Source: Mimachlamys varia (Eukaryota; Mollusca; Bivalvia; Pectinida; Pectinidae). Taken from it: a DNA stretch of 64,000 nt. Position 1 is the first letter of the stretch; each line of letters starts with the position of its first letter. This document shows, piece after piece, positions 38,342 to 49,971 of the stretch. The DNA lies in NCBI GenBank assembly GCA_947623455.1, contig OX392532.1, forward strand, positions 27,316,792 to 27,380,791, written 5' to 3'. The notes beneath the pieces were generated by a model. That model made no database searches, had not been told where the DNA came from, and saw only the letters and a list, made by a program, of their open reading frames with translations. The position numbers and the translations under genes were made by a program.

Positions 38342-38489
38342 ATGCCTAAAGAAAAAGGACAATCGTCTGGTACAGTTAGAACCAAGCCGTATGAAAAAAC
38401 TGAAAAGAGAGAACTGCCGCCTGTAAGAGAACTTACAGAGGAAAGCCGGGTGGAAACAAAGCCTACTCATGACTACCAGTATAATGAAG
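38342..38489 (+). CDS. Paralogue B coding exon 1: charged N-terminal tail
   Basis: Acceptor taatttcag ends at 38326; ATG at 38342; donor GTACAT. It encodes 49 Lys/Glu-rich residues (MPKEKGQSSGTVRT and on). The phase-1 donor joins in frame to the DED exon. No counterpart was found in paralogue A. This is the least certain exon of the model, because translation could also start at the Met in the next exon. Confidence 0.65.
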
Positions 38490-41400
38490 GTACATGTTTT
38501 GCTATCACAGACATTTTTTCTGTATCCATCTAACTACTGACCACGCTCGAAGTTGCATAACTATCGTGAGCGATTATACCGCATTACTGGAAAAGCTAGA
38601 TTGCAAGTAAGGCGGCTTTTGCCATCGTATACCTAGCTGGACATTACATTATTCTATTCTCCAAGAATTCTCTTCCCTAGGCTTGGCTTGAGAATCCGTA
38701 GGTCCTTCTCTGTGTATCTATGCCCCTTCCAAACCACCGGGAACTTGCCTAACATGATCCCACCGCTGCCAGCAAATATGACGCATTCAGTCGGTAACCC
38801 ATCAAACTACTGACCACGCCCAACATTTCTTAATAACAATCATGAGCGGGTCCCGGGTTATATCGCCTGACTGGAAAATCTAGAATCTGTTTGTATATGC
38901 AAATCGTAGGTTTGTTACTTCCGAAATAGTAAAAAAAACCATAAATAAATGCCAGCATAGATATTATTAAATTTAAAACTATAAACAAATGCTTTAAAAA
39001 GTCTTTTAAAATAAGTAAGTTGGATATAAGAGAAAGGTATATGCATATTTTAAATTCCGACATTGATAATGTGGAAAAAAATATTTATGTATCATTTCAA
39101 ACTGTAAAGGTCATTTACATCAAAAGATTAAGAATGACAACATAACATTACATACATTCATTATTCACTTTTATATAAACCTAGAAACAAAGATGGACAT
39201 TGCCCTCTCTGCGACCGAACCTTCTTTGATATCAACCCAGTGGAAATTTAATAAATTGCTGGATGATATCGCAGAGTCACTAACAGAAAAAGACCTGCCG
39301 AGAATGAAATTTTACTGTACAGGTAAGTCATTTTCTACTTACATTACTCAAAGCAGAAATCTCTAACACGTGGTCCCCAACCACAAGTGGCTATCACATC
39401 CACTCTATTTTACCCGTTAACCCTACAAATCTGCATTTCTGCACGGGCGCCAGAGGAGCCTACCATTCGCTCATAGAAACCAGTCCTTAAATGACCAAAT
39501 TATATAAGGCTATATCTATGGATCATTATCAATGTTGATATATTATTTCAATTCAAGCCGGATGTCTGGGACGCAAGGCGTTGACAGCAGCCGCCAGTCC
39601 ACTCATGTTCTTCCAGTTAATGATGGACATGGACTTTCTGAGTTGCAACAATCTTCTACATTTACAAGCCATGTTATGGCACATCGGCAGAAAAGACCTA
39701 CACAAGCAAATGGTCACGTTTGCTAGAGTGTGTCGAAGACAACCACTGTATTTCTTCTCACCAAAGTCAACGCCAGGCATGTATATATTTTGAATTTTGG
39801 CAAATTATACGTATTCATTTAAAACGTTATATTCGAGTACATTGTAGTAGATCATTTACGAACAATTACAATTATACTTTGCATAATTGCTTCCAGTTAA
39901 TGGATTCAAACATGTGAAATTTCACATCGGAGGTTCTGAGACCAACAGACGAGAAGTGGACAACTTGAGGAGCGTTGTGGCAGAGCTACTCTGTGTAAGA
40001 CACGAGGATGTGGCACTAGTGGGATTTGAGCCTTCAAACAGCATTGTCATCACCTTTATGCTGCCCGAAGAGGCTGTTGAAACCCTGCATGATCTCATGG
40101 CAGAAGACAGAAGCGTGCTGATGTCAATGAACGTTGACTACATATTCGTTGATGAACAAGAAATACCCTTGATTGGTAGGTACCATCGGGGAAATGTCAA
40201 TATGGAATTTGACTCATAGAAAGTCTATAACAAATACTCTGGCCAAATTCAAGAAACATCTGAAGACGTACCTTTTCACGTCTGCAGATTAGGGTACCAA
40301 CTTAGACGACATGTATATACTGACATTTGTTTATCTACAGTCGATGTAGTTCGTATTTATATGCATTTTTTATATTATGACATTAGCTTAGATTGTAATG
40401 ACTTCTTTATTTATGCAGTGTAAGAATCAAATTTTTATCTACATGTTGTGAAGCGCTTTAGAGTAATTTTACAAATTATAAAGAGCGCTATATAAATGTT
40501 GTATATTATTATTATATTATAAAACACACTATTTAAAATAGCTACTAACTTCATTTTACTGGGTTTTTATCGTTCAGTTAATTTGCAAATTGCAACAAAA
40601 TATAACGTTGTTATCGTTACAGTACTAAATTACATAGCCATATATACTTATTTATTATCTGGTTGTAACGATATCTTCATTATCCCTCAAAATAGTTGTC
40701 AAAGTACGACGAATTTTCTGGCATGTTTTCAAATGTTAACACATTGCTTAATTAAAACCATTTGGTATAATGATAGTTCATGATGTTCATGGTCATATTT
40801 GCGTGTGACTAATGTTGTATCTATATAAGTACATGTATATTGCCTTGTTAGATGTGTACACATGCTCCATAATTGGCTTGTGTGCACTCTATGTCATTCT
40901 AAGTCAATACGCAAACATCAATTACAGAGTTTTTGAAGGCTTCGTGTGGCCTTTCGCCAATATCAAGGTAGAATCAAAAATATCTCCAAAGCGTCAACAA
41001 AATATAACCATAATTTGAACTCAAAATCGACCAAACTAGAGGCAAAATATGAACAAAGGAAATATCCACATTGAGACCCTCGTAAAAGTACAAGTCATGA
41101 GAATAAGTAAGCGTCTTCTGCTCCTCGACGACACCCGCCATACATGTTCTTTGGCAGTGTAAAATGTTTTGTACATACATACATTAGGTCCGGATGTACT
41201 TTTGAGTTTACGGTAACGGGCCATTGTTTAACTGTTTACTTTGTCTTTGTTGACTGCAGCGATGATTATTTCATTCCTGACACGTAAACAGGTCAATGCT
41301 GATTGGATATGCCATTGCCTCATATCGAATGATCACTAATTCGGGGGGCACGGGGCTTCATTGTACCTTTCCGTCCATGTCGGACATAGAAGACAAATAC

Positions 41401-44400
41401 TTATATGTGTACAACAATAACAATATACACGTTTAAGTATCTACAATAGTAAATCTAGATAATGTACATATATAAATATACTCAGGATATGTTCTTACAT
41501 TAGTACAATATGAGTCAGTAAGGTTAATTTATTTCTTGAGCAGTTATAGAAAACATATCTTTAATTTCCTTAAAGAATTAATTGTTGTGATGAAAATATT
41601 GTTTGAACTGATATTAATTAAGTAAATTGTAATTTGTTGTTAAAAACCCGGCCGATATTGGCTAAGAGTGTTGAGTTACAAATTATGGATTGTAATTATG
41701 ACATTGATCATACAAAACTTACCCGTTTTTCCACATACATGTAGCAATTGAAACCTACTTTTTGTTTTGTTAATAAATCGATATCATTAATGCAAGACGT
41801 TGCTCCGCCCCTAATTCTTCTGAATAAAGAAGAGGAATTCGTGATTTGGCTTTTAATTAATTTGTGATAATTTGATTGATAAAAACATAATGATTAAGAT
41901 TAAATATATATTTACAGGTGAAAAAATGGAAAAACCTACAACTATATCGCAGATTAAGGCAATTTCAAAACTACTAGCAGATGAAAAACAACTGAGAACC
42001 CAAGTAGAGAGACTACAGACTTTACTCCTGAAAAGAAATGAAGAGGTACGCCAGGCTAAATCAAATGAGAAAAGTATGCAACAAGGCAGAGACCAAGCTG
42101 TCCTTGCGTTTTTGACGCTCATGAACAACCAACGGCAGACGGCACCAATTGAATCGCTTGTCAGTAAGAGTGGTTTAGTATATCTTCAACATCGCCTTCA
42201 AACGTTTAGGTCGAAATTTCCCAATGAGATGGATGCCATAGAAACACTGCTAGAGGCAAAGGAACTACTTGCGTGCAAGGCTGAAAGGGATGCATGGAAG
42301 CAACACATCGATTCGATGAGACTCCTCAACCAACTAGAAAAAAATGCTCTAATGATTAGCCACACAATGGAAATTACCAATTTGCAAGGTATACGGTACA
42401 ATCAAAAACCACCGAGTCTGTATCTTAATGGTCACGGAACCCATCAAAATGCAACCATCCAAGTCGGTGTATCCATGGTAACCCAACAGGTTCAGACAGT
42501 GGACGTGAGAAAGGACGTATCAATGGTACAAGCCGAAAATGCATATCACAGTAAAGGTAGGTTGAATTTGTGGTAGTGAGTACATATGGTTTCAATGCAG
42601 ACAACAAAGTAACATAATCAAGTAAGATTATGAATTAGCATAAAATTCTTAAAATGGCTAATTATTGATACAAGGGTATTAAAATATACACATTTTAAGC
42701 CATTGTTTTGACAATTACAGGGTATATTGTGTGGCTTTAGGCCGCCATTCCGTTTTACATTTGTTTCCGCATATTTTTTCTTTAACGTTTAAAGTATTGA
42801 ACTGTTATTCGTTATGAAGTTGTATGATGATAATATGCAGGTTTGAAGTTCAGTTTGATATAGATCTGGTTATTGTTTTATTTATAAGTAATGACCAAAT
42901 TTAACTTGATATTTTAGAGCCTTGTCTAACACCAGTGGATTTTATAAATTACAAAATAAGTTATATATTTGGTTCTTAGCGGGGACATTCGCGTCACATT
43001 GACATATCTGATTTGTGTTGTGTCGCCTGCTATAGGGATTATAGGCACTTGAATAAGTGTCTTACAAACCTGGTTTTGGCCGCATTTTCTTTTAAACATA
43101 TTAATAAAATTTCACAATATTGGTATTTCCTAGATTATAGAGAATTGTGTAGCTTTAGTGGAAAGGTTTTTTATAATCACATAATATTGCTACTTAATCA
43201 AAACGTGAATATGTCCAATAAAATTATTTCTGCTGCTGGTTACAAAGGCAACACATCCACCTATGTGGCATCTTTTTGTAATAATATTTATTGACAAATA
43301 GGTTGGAACATATTAAATCCAGACTTTCCCCCTAATTACTGACATGTCCAATTACAAAGCCACCGCTATTATTAAAGTTTCATGCCTGATATGAAAAGAA
43401 ATGCTTAAATACTATGTGTGAAAACAGTAGTATTTTATTCAATTATTGCATTTTATTTAGTATGTAATGTATATATATGCTCTATATTGTTTTCTTAGTT
43501 GCAAAAGCTTTGGAAGAAATATCCAAAATGTTGAATCCTGCACAGCGAACAAGTTTACTTAGGCAGGCGGGAATTGACGAAACCGACGAGCGGCTGTCTA
43601 GAAATAGCAACGACCAATTTCTGCTTAATCTATATCATCTACAATCGCCTAAACAGGAACATAATGCATGTAAGTAAATTAATCAAATTCTGATGCAATT
43701 GAAGCATAAAATTATATATTCGACATCTTAGAATATCTCGTTGTTATATTATACAAGCCGCTTTACCACTTTACCATATTCATTCATATCTTTACATTAC
43801 ATTTGTATTAGAAAATAAGATAATAGTGATAATAATAAGATTATTTTATAATAGTGTCATACATTGATCCAGCAAAAGATAAACTGTCTTATGAGACACT
43901 ATTTGATACATATTTTACCTTATACATGTCTCCATGTAAATTTTTCCTTTGTTCCTATTTTGCCCCTAGTTTAATCGGTTTTGAGTTCGGATTATAGTTT
44001 TCCTGACGCTTTGGTATTCTTTGATTTTCTCATACATAAATCAGTATGCATAGTGAAATATGATAATAAAGATAATCAATGGATACATATGTAATTGTTT
44101 TTATAAACTTCCATCAAAAACCAATATTCCATATTTATTAAAAACTGAAAAAGTGATACCCGTCACATCATTTCGATTGTTTTTGTTTTCTCCAAAACTT
44201 CACAGGTTAATTCCCATTTTATGCTAGGGAAAAGATAAACCTGTCTTTTACTGGGTAAAGACAGCTCACACGTGCTAATTGTGACGCCATGATCATTGTG
44301 ACGTCATCACTTTCTACAGTCTAACCAGAGTAACGTCAACCTCGGAATAAGATTGATGAATTTAAGCACTCGGCAGAGCCTCGTGCTCAAATTCATCAAT

Positions 44401-45303
44401 CTTACCCTCGGGTTGAGATTTTTCAGTCTACATCACACAGGGGTGATAAATTCTATTCTTCTTTACCTACAAGTAAAGTATTCTGAATATATCACTTGCA
44501 TCATAATTTTTCCTCACTCATTTCCCCAAAATCGATGGTGCTCATTTAAATGTAGCTATCCAACCAGCCATTGAAAGCGACGCGAGTAGTTTTCCCCGAA
44601 TTAAAGGATTTCAGTCTTCAAAATTTTATTTTCTTGTTTCGGTCTGGTTCGCTAACTTCCATTTTCAATTCAGAAAATTGCTTTAAAATGGTATTTTGGA
44701 CGCCAAAATGATAGTCGCTGGTCACGACAGACAGGTTAATTCAAATCAGTTTTATAGTGAATTACATTGCGAGGGAAATACACGGTCGCATATGACAGGA
44801 ATTCTCTTAAAACTGACAGATTAAGGCAGGTTTGACATTTCGTCAAATTGCTATCAATGTTATAGTAAAAAAAAATGTACTTTCATTTGCGGTTAATGCA
44901 CATGTATAGCTGTTCAGAATGTTTATGCTTGATTTCGGTATTGACTCACATACCGCATTATAACGCCTGTTAACATGTTTACCATTTGTATTCGTCTTTA
45001 TATCTGTATTTATGTAACCCGGAGAGAGAGGGAATAATTCATTATGAGATTTTGCACAGATAGTCTAGTAGATGACACATTATACTTACCTCCTGTTGAT
45101 ACTTCACCAGTCACTGTTGATACGTATCGTTATATTATGAATTGGTATCTTTTCGTTTGAAATATTCTTCGTTATTTTTTTTCTTTCCATCAGTGGGATT
45201 CGCTTTTGAACTGGTTCGCAAGCTAGACGATAAGACGCTGAATGAAAAGATTTACCACACTGCAGTGGACTTTGCAAAATATCAAGACGCAAACATGTCA
45301 TGA
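38342..45303 (+). CDS. Death effector domain / coiled-coil protein, paralogue B (7 coding exons)
   Basis: Coding exons on the plus strand: 38342-38489, 39185-39322, 39558-39776, 39897-40175, 41918-42556, 43499-43669, 45194-45303. They total 1704 nt, 567 aa plus TGA, with all junctions phase 1. A charged N-terminal exon (1-49) precedes a DED at about 69-152: FNKLLDDIAESLTEKD, MKFYC, FFQLMMDMDFL, LWHIGRKDL (RxDL at 140-143). Residues 171-260 are the unrecognised alpha/beta module, 265-320 a coiled coil, and 475-567 two small helical exons. There are no caspase, kinase, NACHT or TIR signatures. It is the head-to-head paralogue of the gene at 13384-21442. Intron 3 appears to use a GC donor. Intron 4 carries a LINE tail and a retroelement tail. 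A cytosolic adaptor in death or immune signalling is the likely role, by inference from the DED. Confidence 0.87.
39185..39322 (+). CDS. Paralogue B coding exon 2: first half of DED
   Basis: Acceptor aaacctag, donor GTAAGT, 138 nt. It encodes ETKMDIALSATEP, then the DED helix FNKLLDDIAESLTEKDLPRM. It aligns with paralogue A exon 1. Confidence 0.8.
39558..39776 (+). CDS. Paralogue B coding exon 3: second half of DED, GC donor
   Basis: Acceptor tttcaattcaag, 219 nt. It encodes residues 96-168 with LLHLQAMLWHIGRKDLHK. To match the phase and length of paralogue A, the donor must be CCAG|GCATGT, a GC-AG intron; the GT four bases on would break the frame. Confidence 0.85.
39897..40175 (+). CDS. 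Paralogue B coding exon 4: conserved alpha/beta module
   Basis: Acceptor attgcttccag, donor GTAGGT, 279 nt. It encodes residues 169-261: FKHVKFHIGG, LLCVRHEDVALVG, SIVITFMLPEEAV, VDYIFVDEQEIPLI. Hydrophobic positions are shared with paralogue A. Family not recognised. Confidence 0.82.
40215..40520 (+). mobile_element. LINE 3' end remnant in intron 4 of paralogue B
   Basis: AATACTCTGGCCAAATTC and AAACATCTGAAGACGTACC would read as the NTLAKFKKHLKTYLF-type C-terminus common to LINE ORF2 proteins. They are followed by GAAGCGCTTTAGAG, GAGCGCTATATAAATG and a TTATTATTATAT tail. It is 5'-truncated. Confidence 0.6.
40980..41160 (-). mobile_element. Retroelement 3' tail in intron 4 of paralogue B
   Basis: AAAGCGTCAACAAAATATAA, then CTCAAAATCGACCAAACTAG, then CGTCTTCTGCTCCTCGACGA: the reverse complement of the family tail. 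Confidence 0.6.
41918..42556 (+). CDS. Paralogue B coding exon 5: coiled coil and helical region
   Basis: Acceptor atatttacag, donor GTAGGT, 639 nt, residues 262-474. Heptads (LRTQVERLQTLLLKRNEEV) are followed by QAVLAFLTLM, then IESLVSKSGLVYLQHRL and KFPNEMDAIETLLEAKEL, all matching paralogue A. The C-terminal 60 residues (Gln/Val-rich) are poorly conserved. Confidence 0.83.
43499..43669 (+). CDS. Paralogue B coding exon 6: short helical segment
   Basis: Acceptor gttttcttag, donor GTAAGT, 171 nt, residues 475-531 (ALEEISKMLNPAQRTSLLRQ). Confidence 0.78.
43925..44025 (+). mobile_element. Retroelement 3' tail in intron 6 of paralogue B
   Basis: CCTTTGTTCCTATTTTGCCC, then AATCGGTTTTGAGTTCGG and GACGCTTTGGTATTCTTTGA, as in the 56.3-kb copy. 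Confidence 0.55.
44340..44440. repeat. Foldback with CTCGGCAGAGCCTCG centre, copy 2
   Basis: The inner arms GATTGATGAATTTAAGCAC and GTGCTCAAATTCATCAATC flank the same centre as the element at 22170-22355. It sits in the last intron of paralogue B. Confidence 0.7.
45194..45303 (+). CDS. Paralogue B terminal coding exon
   Basis: Acceptor ctttccatcag, stop TGA at 45301-45303. It encodes LGFAFELVRKLDDKTLNEKI and about 15 more residues. It aligns with the start of the last exon of paralogue A but stops earlier. Confidence 0.78.
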
Positions 45304-46189
45304 TTCACTGATAAGTGTCACACGACGCCTCTCTACAGCAGCTAGCATCGGATCAAATCTTTGACATTATAAACTTGATTTATGCGATAACATTCACAGG
45401 AAACTATCTACTTCCAACTTCGGGGCCACTTGTTTTATTTTTGGAACAGATTGTGATTTTGTAATTTTGTTATGTATTCCTGTAATATATAGTACATGTA
45501 TATTAACAAAGGGACTATCTATGTAAGGTAATAATAATGTGTATATTGTCTGTTTGTAAAGATATGCTTGTTATGAGTTACCTCCCTTTGACTTATAGTT
45601 TATTTCATTTCAAAATGTTGATTTAATCAATATTTTTTTATTACATGTATATTGTTCATCCTTATAAGCAACCGAAGGAAAGAATTATTAAAACGGAGCC
45701 TGCTATTGAATCCGTTGACAATATCTTCCATCATTTGATTAATAGAATTTGTTGAAATGATATAAAAACACTATCAACTGAAAGTCTCGGGAGTTTCAGA
45801 AAGTCCACGAACTTTAGGTCCAAGTATAGCAAACCTTTTTCCCATTGAATTTTCAAGAATAAAAGTACAACTTGTTTTCGTATTTTATACTTAATATTCG
45901 ATTACATGTTCAATTCATTATCCCTATATAAACAAATGTAATTACATTTCTGAATATTTTCTCCATGTCGGGAAATTGACGTTCGTGTACAAGACAGACT
46001 CCATAACGTACTATTCACTGAAAGGTCACACAAAACCCCCTTTTGTTTGAGTGCCAAGAAACATTAATGTAAAGACATTCACATTATTAAAGATAAGCTA
46101 TACCGAAGTTATCTATATGAATATTTAAATTTGTTCCGCACTGCAACTATATCACACTACGAAGGCCAGTTCCATAATGATGGAGTATG
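45304..46189. other. Probable 3' UTR and flank of paralogue B
   Basis: Begins directly after the stop. An ATTAAA at about 45688 is a possible weak poly(A) signal; otherwise nothing is recognised. Confidence 0.4.
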
Positions 46190-46626
46190 GGGCGCCGTTT
46201 TACTATTTATCAACAAAACTGGATATCCCAAATTCGAATTATGAATATCCATAAATCATTTTTGGAAATCCATAATTCGAATTTTGGATATTTTTTAATG
46301 CTTGGATTTTTGGATATCCATAATTCTATTTTTGGATATCCATAACTCTATTTTTGGATATCCATTATTCTTTAATTGGATATCCATTATTCTATTTTGG
46401 ATATCCAAAATTCATTTATTGATATCCAAAAATCGAGTTATGGATATCCAAAAATGAATTATGGATATCCAATATTAATTTAGGATATCCAAAATTAATT
46501 TAAGATATCCAAAATTATGTAATGATATCATAAATTTGAATTATGGATATCCAAAAATGAATTATGGTTATCCATCATTCGAATTTAGGACATCCAGTTT
46601 TGTTCATAAATAGTAAAACGGCGCCC
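46190..46626. mobile_element. 437-bp palindromic MITE filled with GGATATCC repeats
   Basis: The ends GGGCGCCGTTTTACTATTTA and TAAATAGTAAAACGGCGCCC are inverted repeats that continue inward through (A)ACTGGATATCC. The interior is about 20 degenerate copies of TTGGATATCCATAATTC in both directions. Flanks on both sides carry ATAATG-GGAG-like sequence, but no clean target duplication. Confidence 0.7.
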
Positions 46627-46809
46627 AATAATGGAGTGGTAATTAAGACGTCATTAAAATCGTGACATCATGATCATAACGTTGAAGACAGCTGGCCGAT
46701 ATTAGCTGTTCCATTTATCAGAAATCTACCTTAAATTTTCAAAACAAAAAAGTAGAATATGAATATAACTTTAGTATCAAACCATTGGAAAAATGAAAAT
46801 ACAAAATGT

Positions 46810-46982
46810 ATAAGCATTAAACAGCAGTCTATTCCATGTTATGGTCCTCTTACACGGAAAACGATTGCAGACAAATAATCATGTACAAAATGAATAACTT
46901 ATTGCGCGTTATGTTTATTTGTCTGCAATCCTTTTCCGTGTTATAAGCCCATAACACGGAACAGAATGCTGTTTAAAGCTTA
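46810..46982. repeat. Foldback with about 65-bp arms
   Basis: ACACGGAAAACGATTGCAG and CTGCAATCCTTTTCCGTGT are the inner arms; the outer arms share AAACAGCA and CCATGTTATGG / CCATAACACGG. The spacer is about 28 bp. Confidence 0.7.
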
Positions 46983-47177
46983 AATAAATGCAAATTAATA
47001 TAAATAAAATCCTGCTTCTACTTCATACATATGGTCAAATTGATACTTATTTTGGTCATTTTCGTAACTATTTTTGATATTTTTTTAATGATGTGGTTGT
47101 ATCAATGGTTTGATTAATGTGTACAGATCAATCCGTTTTCGTAATATACTGTAAGATTGAGATTTGTTCTTTTTTTC

Positions 47178-47310
47178 ATTGAATTTTCGAGAATTATGTA
47201 CAAATTCAACTGTATATTCTAGAATTATGTACAAATTGAATTGTTTTTTTCTAGAATTATGTACAAATTGAATTGTATTTTCTAGAATTTTCTAGAATTC
47301 AAGTGCAAAA
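47178..47310. repeat. Short tandem repeat, about 40 bp, three copies
   Basis: TCTAGAATTATGTACAAATT plus GAATTGT is repeated three times, with TTCTAGAATT ending each. Confidence 0.7.
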
Positions 47311-48540
47311 AATATGATTGAACTTTATTGAATTTCGTGATATTCCTACAATGTAGTAGAGTAAGAAGACTTTTAATAGAGTTTTCATTAATAACTTTTT
47401 GTGTGATACATGTTCATGTATTAGCGGCCAAACAAATGTTGGTTACTGTGATATATATGACATTTTGTGGTTTTACAAATTTTAATCTATCCAGCTGTGA
47501 TCGTGAACATCTAAATAATATGAAATATTTATACCGTTTATCATATGATCTGCATTCAATAATATGTATTATTAAAGCCTTGTAATTAAATTTTGTAGAA
47601 TGTCTGAACAAAATATCTGTTTTGTCTTTTCATGATAATTGAACTGACGTAATATAGTATAATTTATTTCGATTATGTTTTAATTATAATTTCAGAATTT
47701 GAATTTCACTAGACTAAATGAATTCATTTCTAATTTTTTTCCAAGATTTGAATATAACTTTTGGTGATATCCTCAATGAAAAACCTTATCTTTAACATAA
47801 GCACATTATTTTGTTAGACCTGGGTATTAAATCAGTTTTAACACTTGTTTGCCTAGTCTTTAGTTATATTTCTGCAACATTTGATGAATTAGAATATTCC
47901 GGGACAATGGTGGATGATAGCATCCATTAATATATATTGCTATTACGACACCCCCTACAGAACGTATCTTTTACATAGAGGATCTCAGATAAGGGTCAAT
48001 GTAATAAAGCATTTATTAAACTAATTCAATATCTGATATATCATGATCTTTTAGGCGAGTAACATAATAAAATATTCAACAAGTTAAACAAACGCCATAT
48101 TACATTGACTGATAGTCCGTTATGAAATAAATTTACGAGAAATTTAACACAGCAGAGTGAATTTTGTCACGAACGAAATTTTATCTGGGTGACACAGAAA
48201 AAGCATATATAAATAAGTGATAAGCTGTATACCATAAAATCTTTTCTTTTTTTATAACCCGTTCGTGGATTTCGTAGAATCACGAAAACACGAAATTATA
48301 TACAAAAAATGGTATACATGACAATTGTTGGTTTATATTGGGAAACCACCAAAGTTTGTACCACGGAAACTATCTAAAGGCTCCATGTTAAGCCAGCGTT
48401 GAATATCCAATGCCTTTCGCGAAAATTAATTGGGGACCACTTTTCTAAAAGAAATCCGGAAACAAGATTAATACATGAATTAAATTTTACTTTGTATTTT
48501 GCCCAGGTCAACGGCTTCTACAACAGTTCAGGAAATTTTG
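47311..48540. other. No gene seen
   Basis: AT-rich intergenic DNA with CACGAAATT-type pieces at 48150-48300 similar to 2640-2810. Confidence 0.5.
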
Positions 48541-48758
48541 ATTTCCTCCTTTTAGCCCCTAGAATCACTGACGGGACCTTGGTGGACGAAACAGCTGTAT
48601 GATGCAGTTTAATTCAGTTTTTCGGAATACTGTATCTATTAAAAATTTAAAATCTGCCGGATGTGTGTATGCAACGGCAACTTTGATATGTTTAAATCTA
48701 TTTATCTCTTAACGCATATATGGTGAAAACACCTGTATCAGGTATTCGTTTTATTTTG

Positions 48759-48936
48759 TTATTTCATACAAACAACACAAGAGAGATATTTATTCTGTTC
48801 GTACGGAGGACAACGAAGGGAACCACATTGTGCTCTGACTGCAAGAAATAGTACGCCATCATCATTCGTGTCGGCCCCTCCATCCAACGGCTGTGCGTGT
48901 TCATCCACGCACACATACTGGGTAGCAGCTTTATAA
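48759..48936 (-). pseudogene. Disrupted C4-like gene exon 3, 3' part
   Basis: The rest of the last exon beyond the insertion: ATQYVCVDEHAQPL, GSLRCPPYEQNKYLS, CVVCMK, TAA. If the element and one target copy are taken out, the two parts join in frame. Confidence 0.8.
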
Positions 48937-49397
48937 AGGACTCACACAACTAAATAATTTACTATATGTTATTACTAAGCTTTCGAGCTAATAACTTTAA
49001 TATTTGAAGTACAACACTTGTGAAAACTTCCTAAATTCACAGATACATACATGACAAAAGCTTCAAGGGGCATTTAATGAGGAGTTTACTGGCATATTAG
49101 CTTGCTACAGGCGTCTGCTTCGGACAACCGGAAATTTACATGTCAAACCAGTGAAATGGGACGGGAACACCCTCTGACTTTTGACCCCATATCAATCCGC
49201 CATCACATATCGAAATCTACCAAAAGTATATATTTTTGTAAAGTTAAATATCTACAGATTTCATTCAATGCAGAATAGGTCAACAATTACCTATTTAAAT
49301 TACCCAGAATCACTGTACTTAGCCGGAACAAATTTTCAGTAGGGACTACAAACGTATGAAACACTTCGTGATAGGCTGATTTAGTTGTGTGAGTCCT
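48937..49397. mobile_element. 461-bp MITE inserted in the C4-like pseudogene
   Basis: Terminal inverted repeats of 19 bp, aggactcacacaactaaat, at both ends, flanked by ATAA (or TATAA) on both sides (48933-48936 and 49398-49401). There is no coding capacity. Comparison with the intact paralogue shows the exact empty site. Superfamily not assigned. Confidence 0.8.
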
Positions 49398-49711
49398 ATA
49401 ACGAAAGTGCCCTGCCGCCAGTGACCCACTGTATGCCTCGGTCCAGCCGCTGTAACATGTCGTCCTCGCCGGTATCATCACTGAGGAGGCAAATAACGTA
49501 GGTCTACAAACGGCACACGGAACCTCTTCATTGCGTGAATGGGGCCCGAACGGTGAAGCTGTATTCTCAGATTCATATTCTGCACCGTACATAAGTGCAG
49601 TAAAGTCCGTATAGCGCATGTTTGCATATGGTCCCCACACTGGATCCCGTGGTAAACATACATAGTCCACTGCCGCACCAGTGTGATCCCACCAGGAGCC
49701 GCCTGCATATC
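49398..49711 (-). pseudogene. Disrupted C4-like gene exon 3, 5' part
   Basis: Acceptor gtttttag. It encodes YAGGSWWDHTGA through MIPARTTCYSGWTEAYSG to SLAAGHF, then runs into the inserted element, where about 40 unrelated residues follow before a stop at 49287. Confidence 0.8.
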
Positions 49712-49896
49712 CTAAAAACATAATAATATAACTAACTTATTAAATGAATGCTTTTAGCTGACAGCTTATCATTTAACAAATATAATTAATTTGATTGAAG
49801 TTGGAAATATTTGTATTAATTTTGTCCGACGTAGCTAATTTCACATTTTCTGAATCCGAAAGAGAAACCGAAAGTATTCGATGTGAAGTTGCATAC

Positions 49897-49971
49897 CAGA
49901 ATATACAAGCTCTGTCAAGTTAGCAGGACAGTCGGTTCTTCCCCAGCGGACAAACGTGGCTCCCCCTCGAT
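49897..49971 (-). pseudogene. Disrupted C4-like gene exon 2
   Basis: 75 nt, acceptor ttcctacag, donor GTATGC. It encodes RGGATFVRWGRTDCP and LTELVYS. Confidence 0.78.

Noticed and set aside
40176..40219. Continuation of the alpha/beta exon to a stop at 40219
   Set aside because: The GTAGGT donor at 40176 fits phase and length with paralogue A; read-through residues are not shared.
41853..42607. Minus-strand frames over 41.9-42.6 kb
   Set aside because: Shadows of the paralogue B coiled-coil exon.
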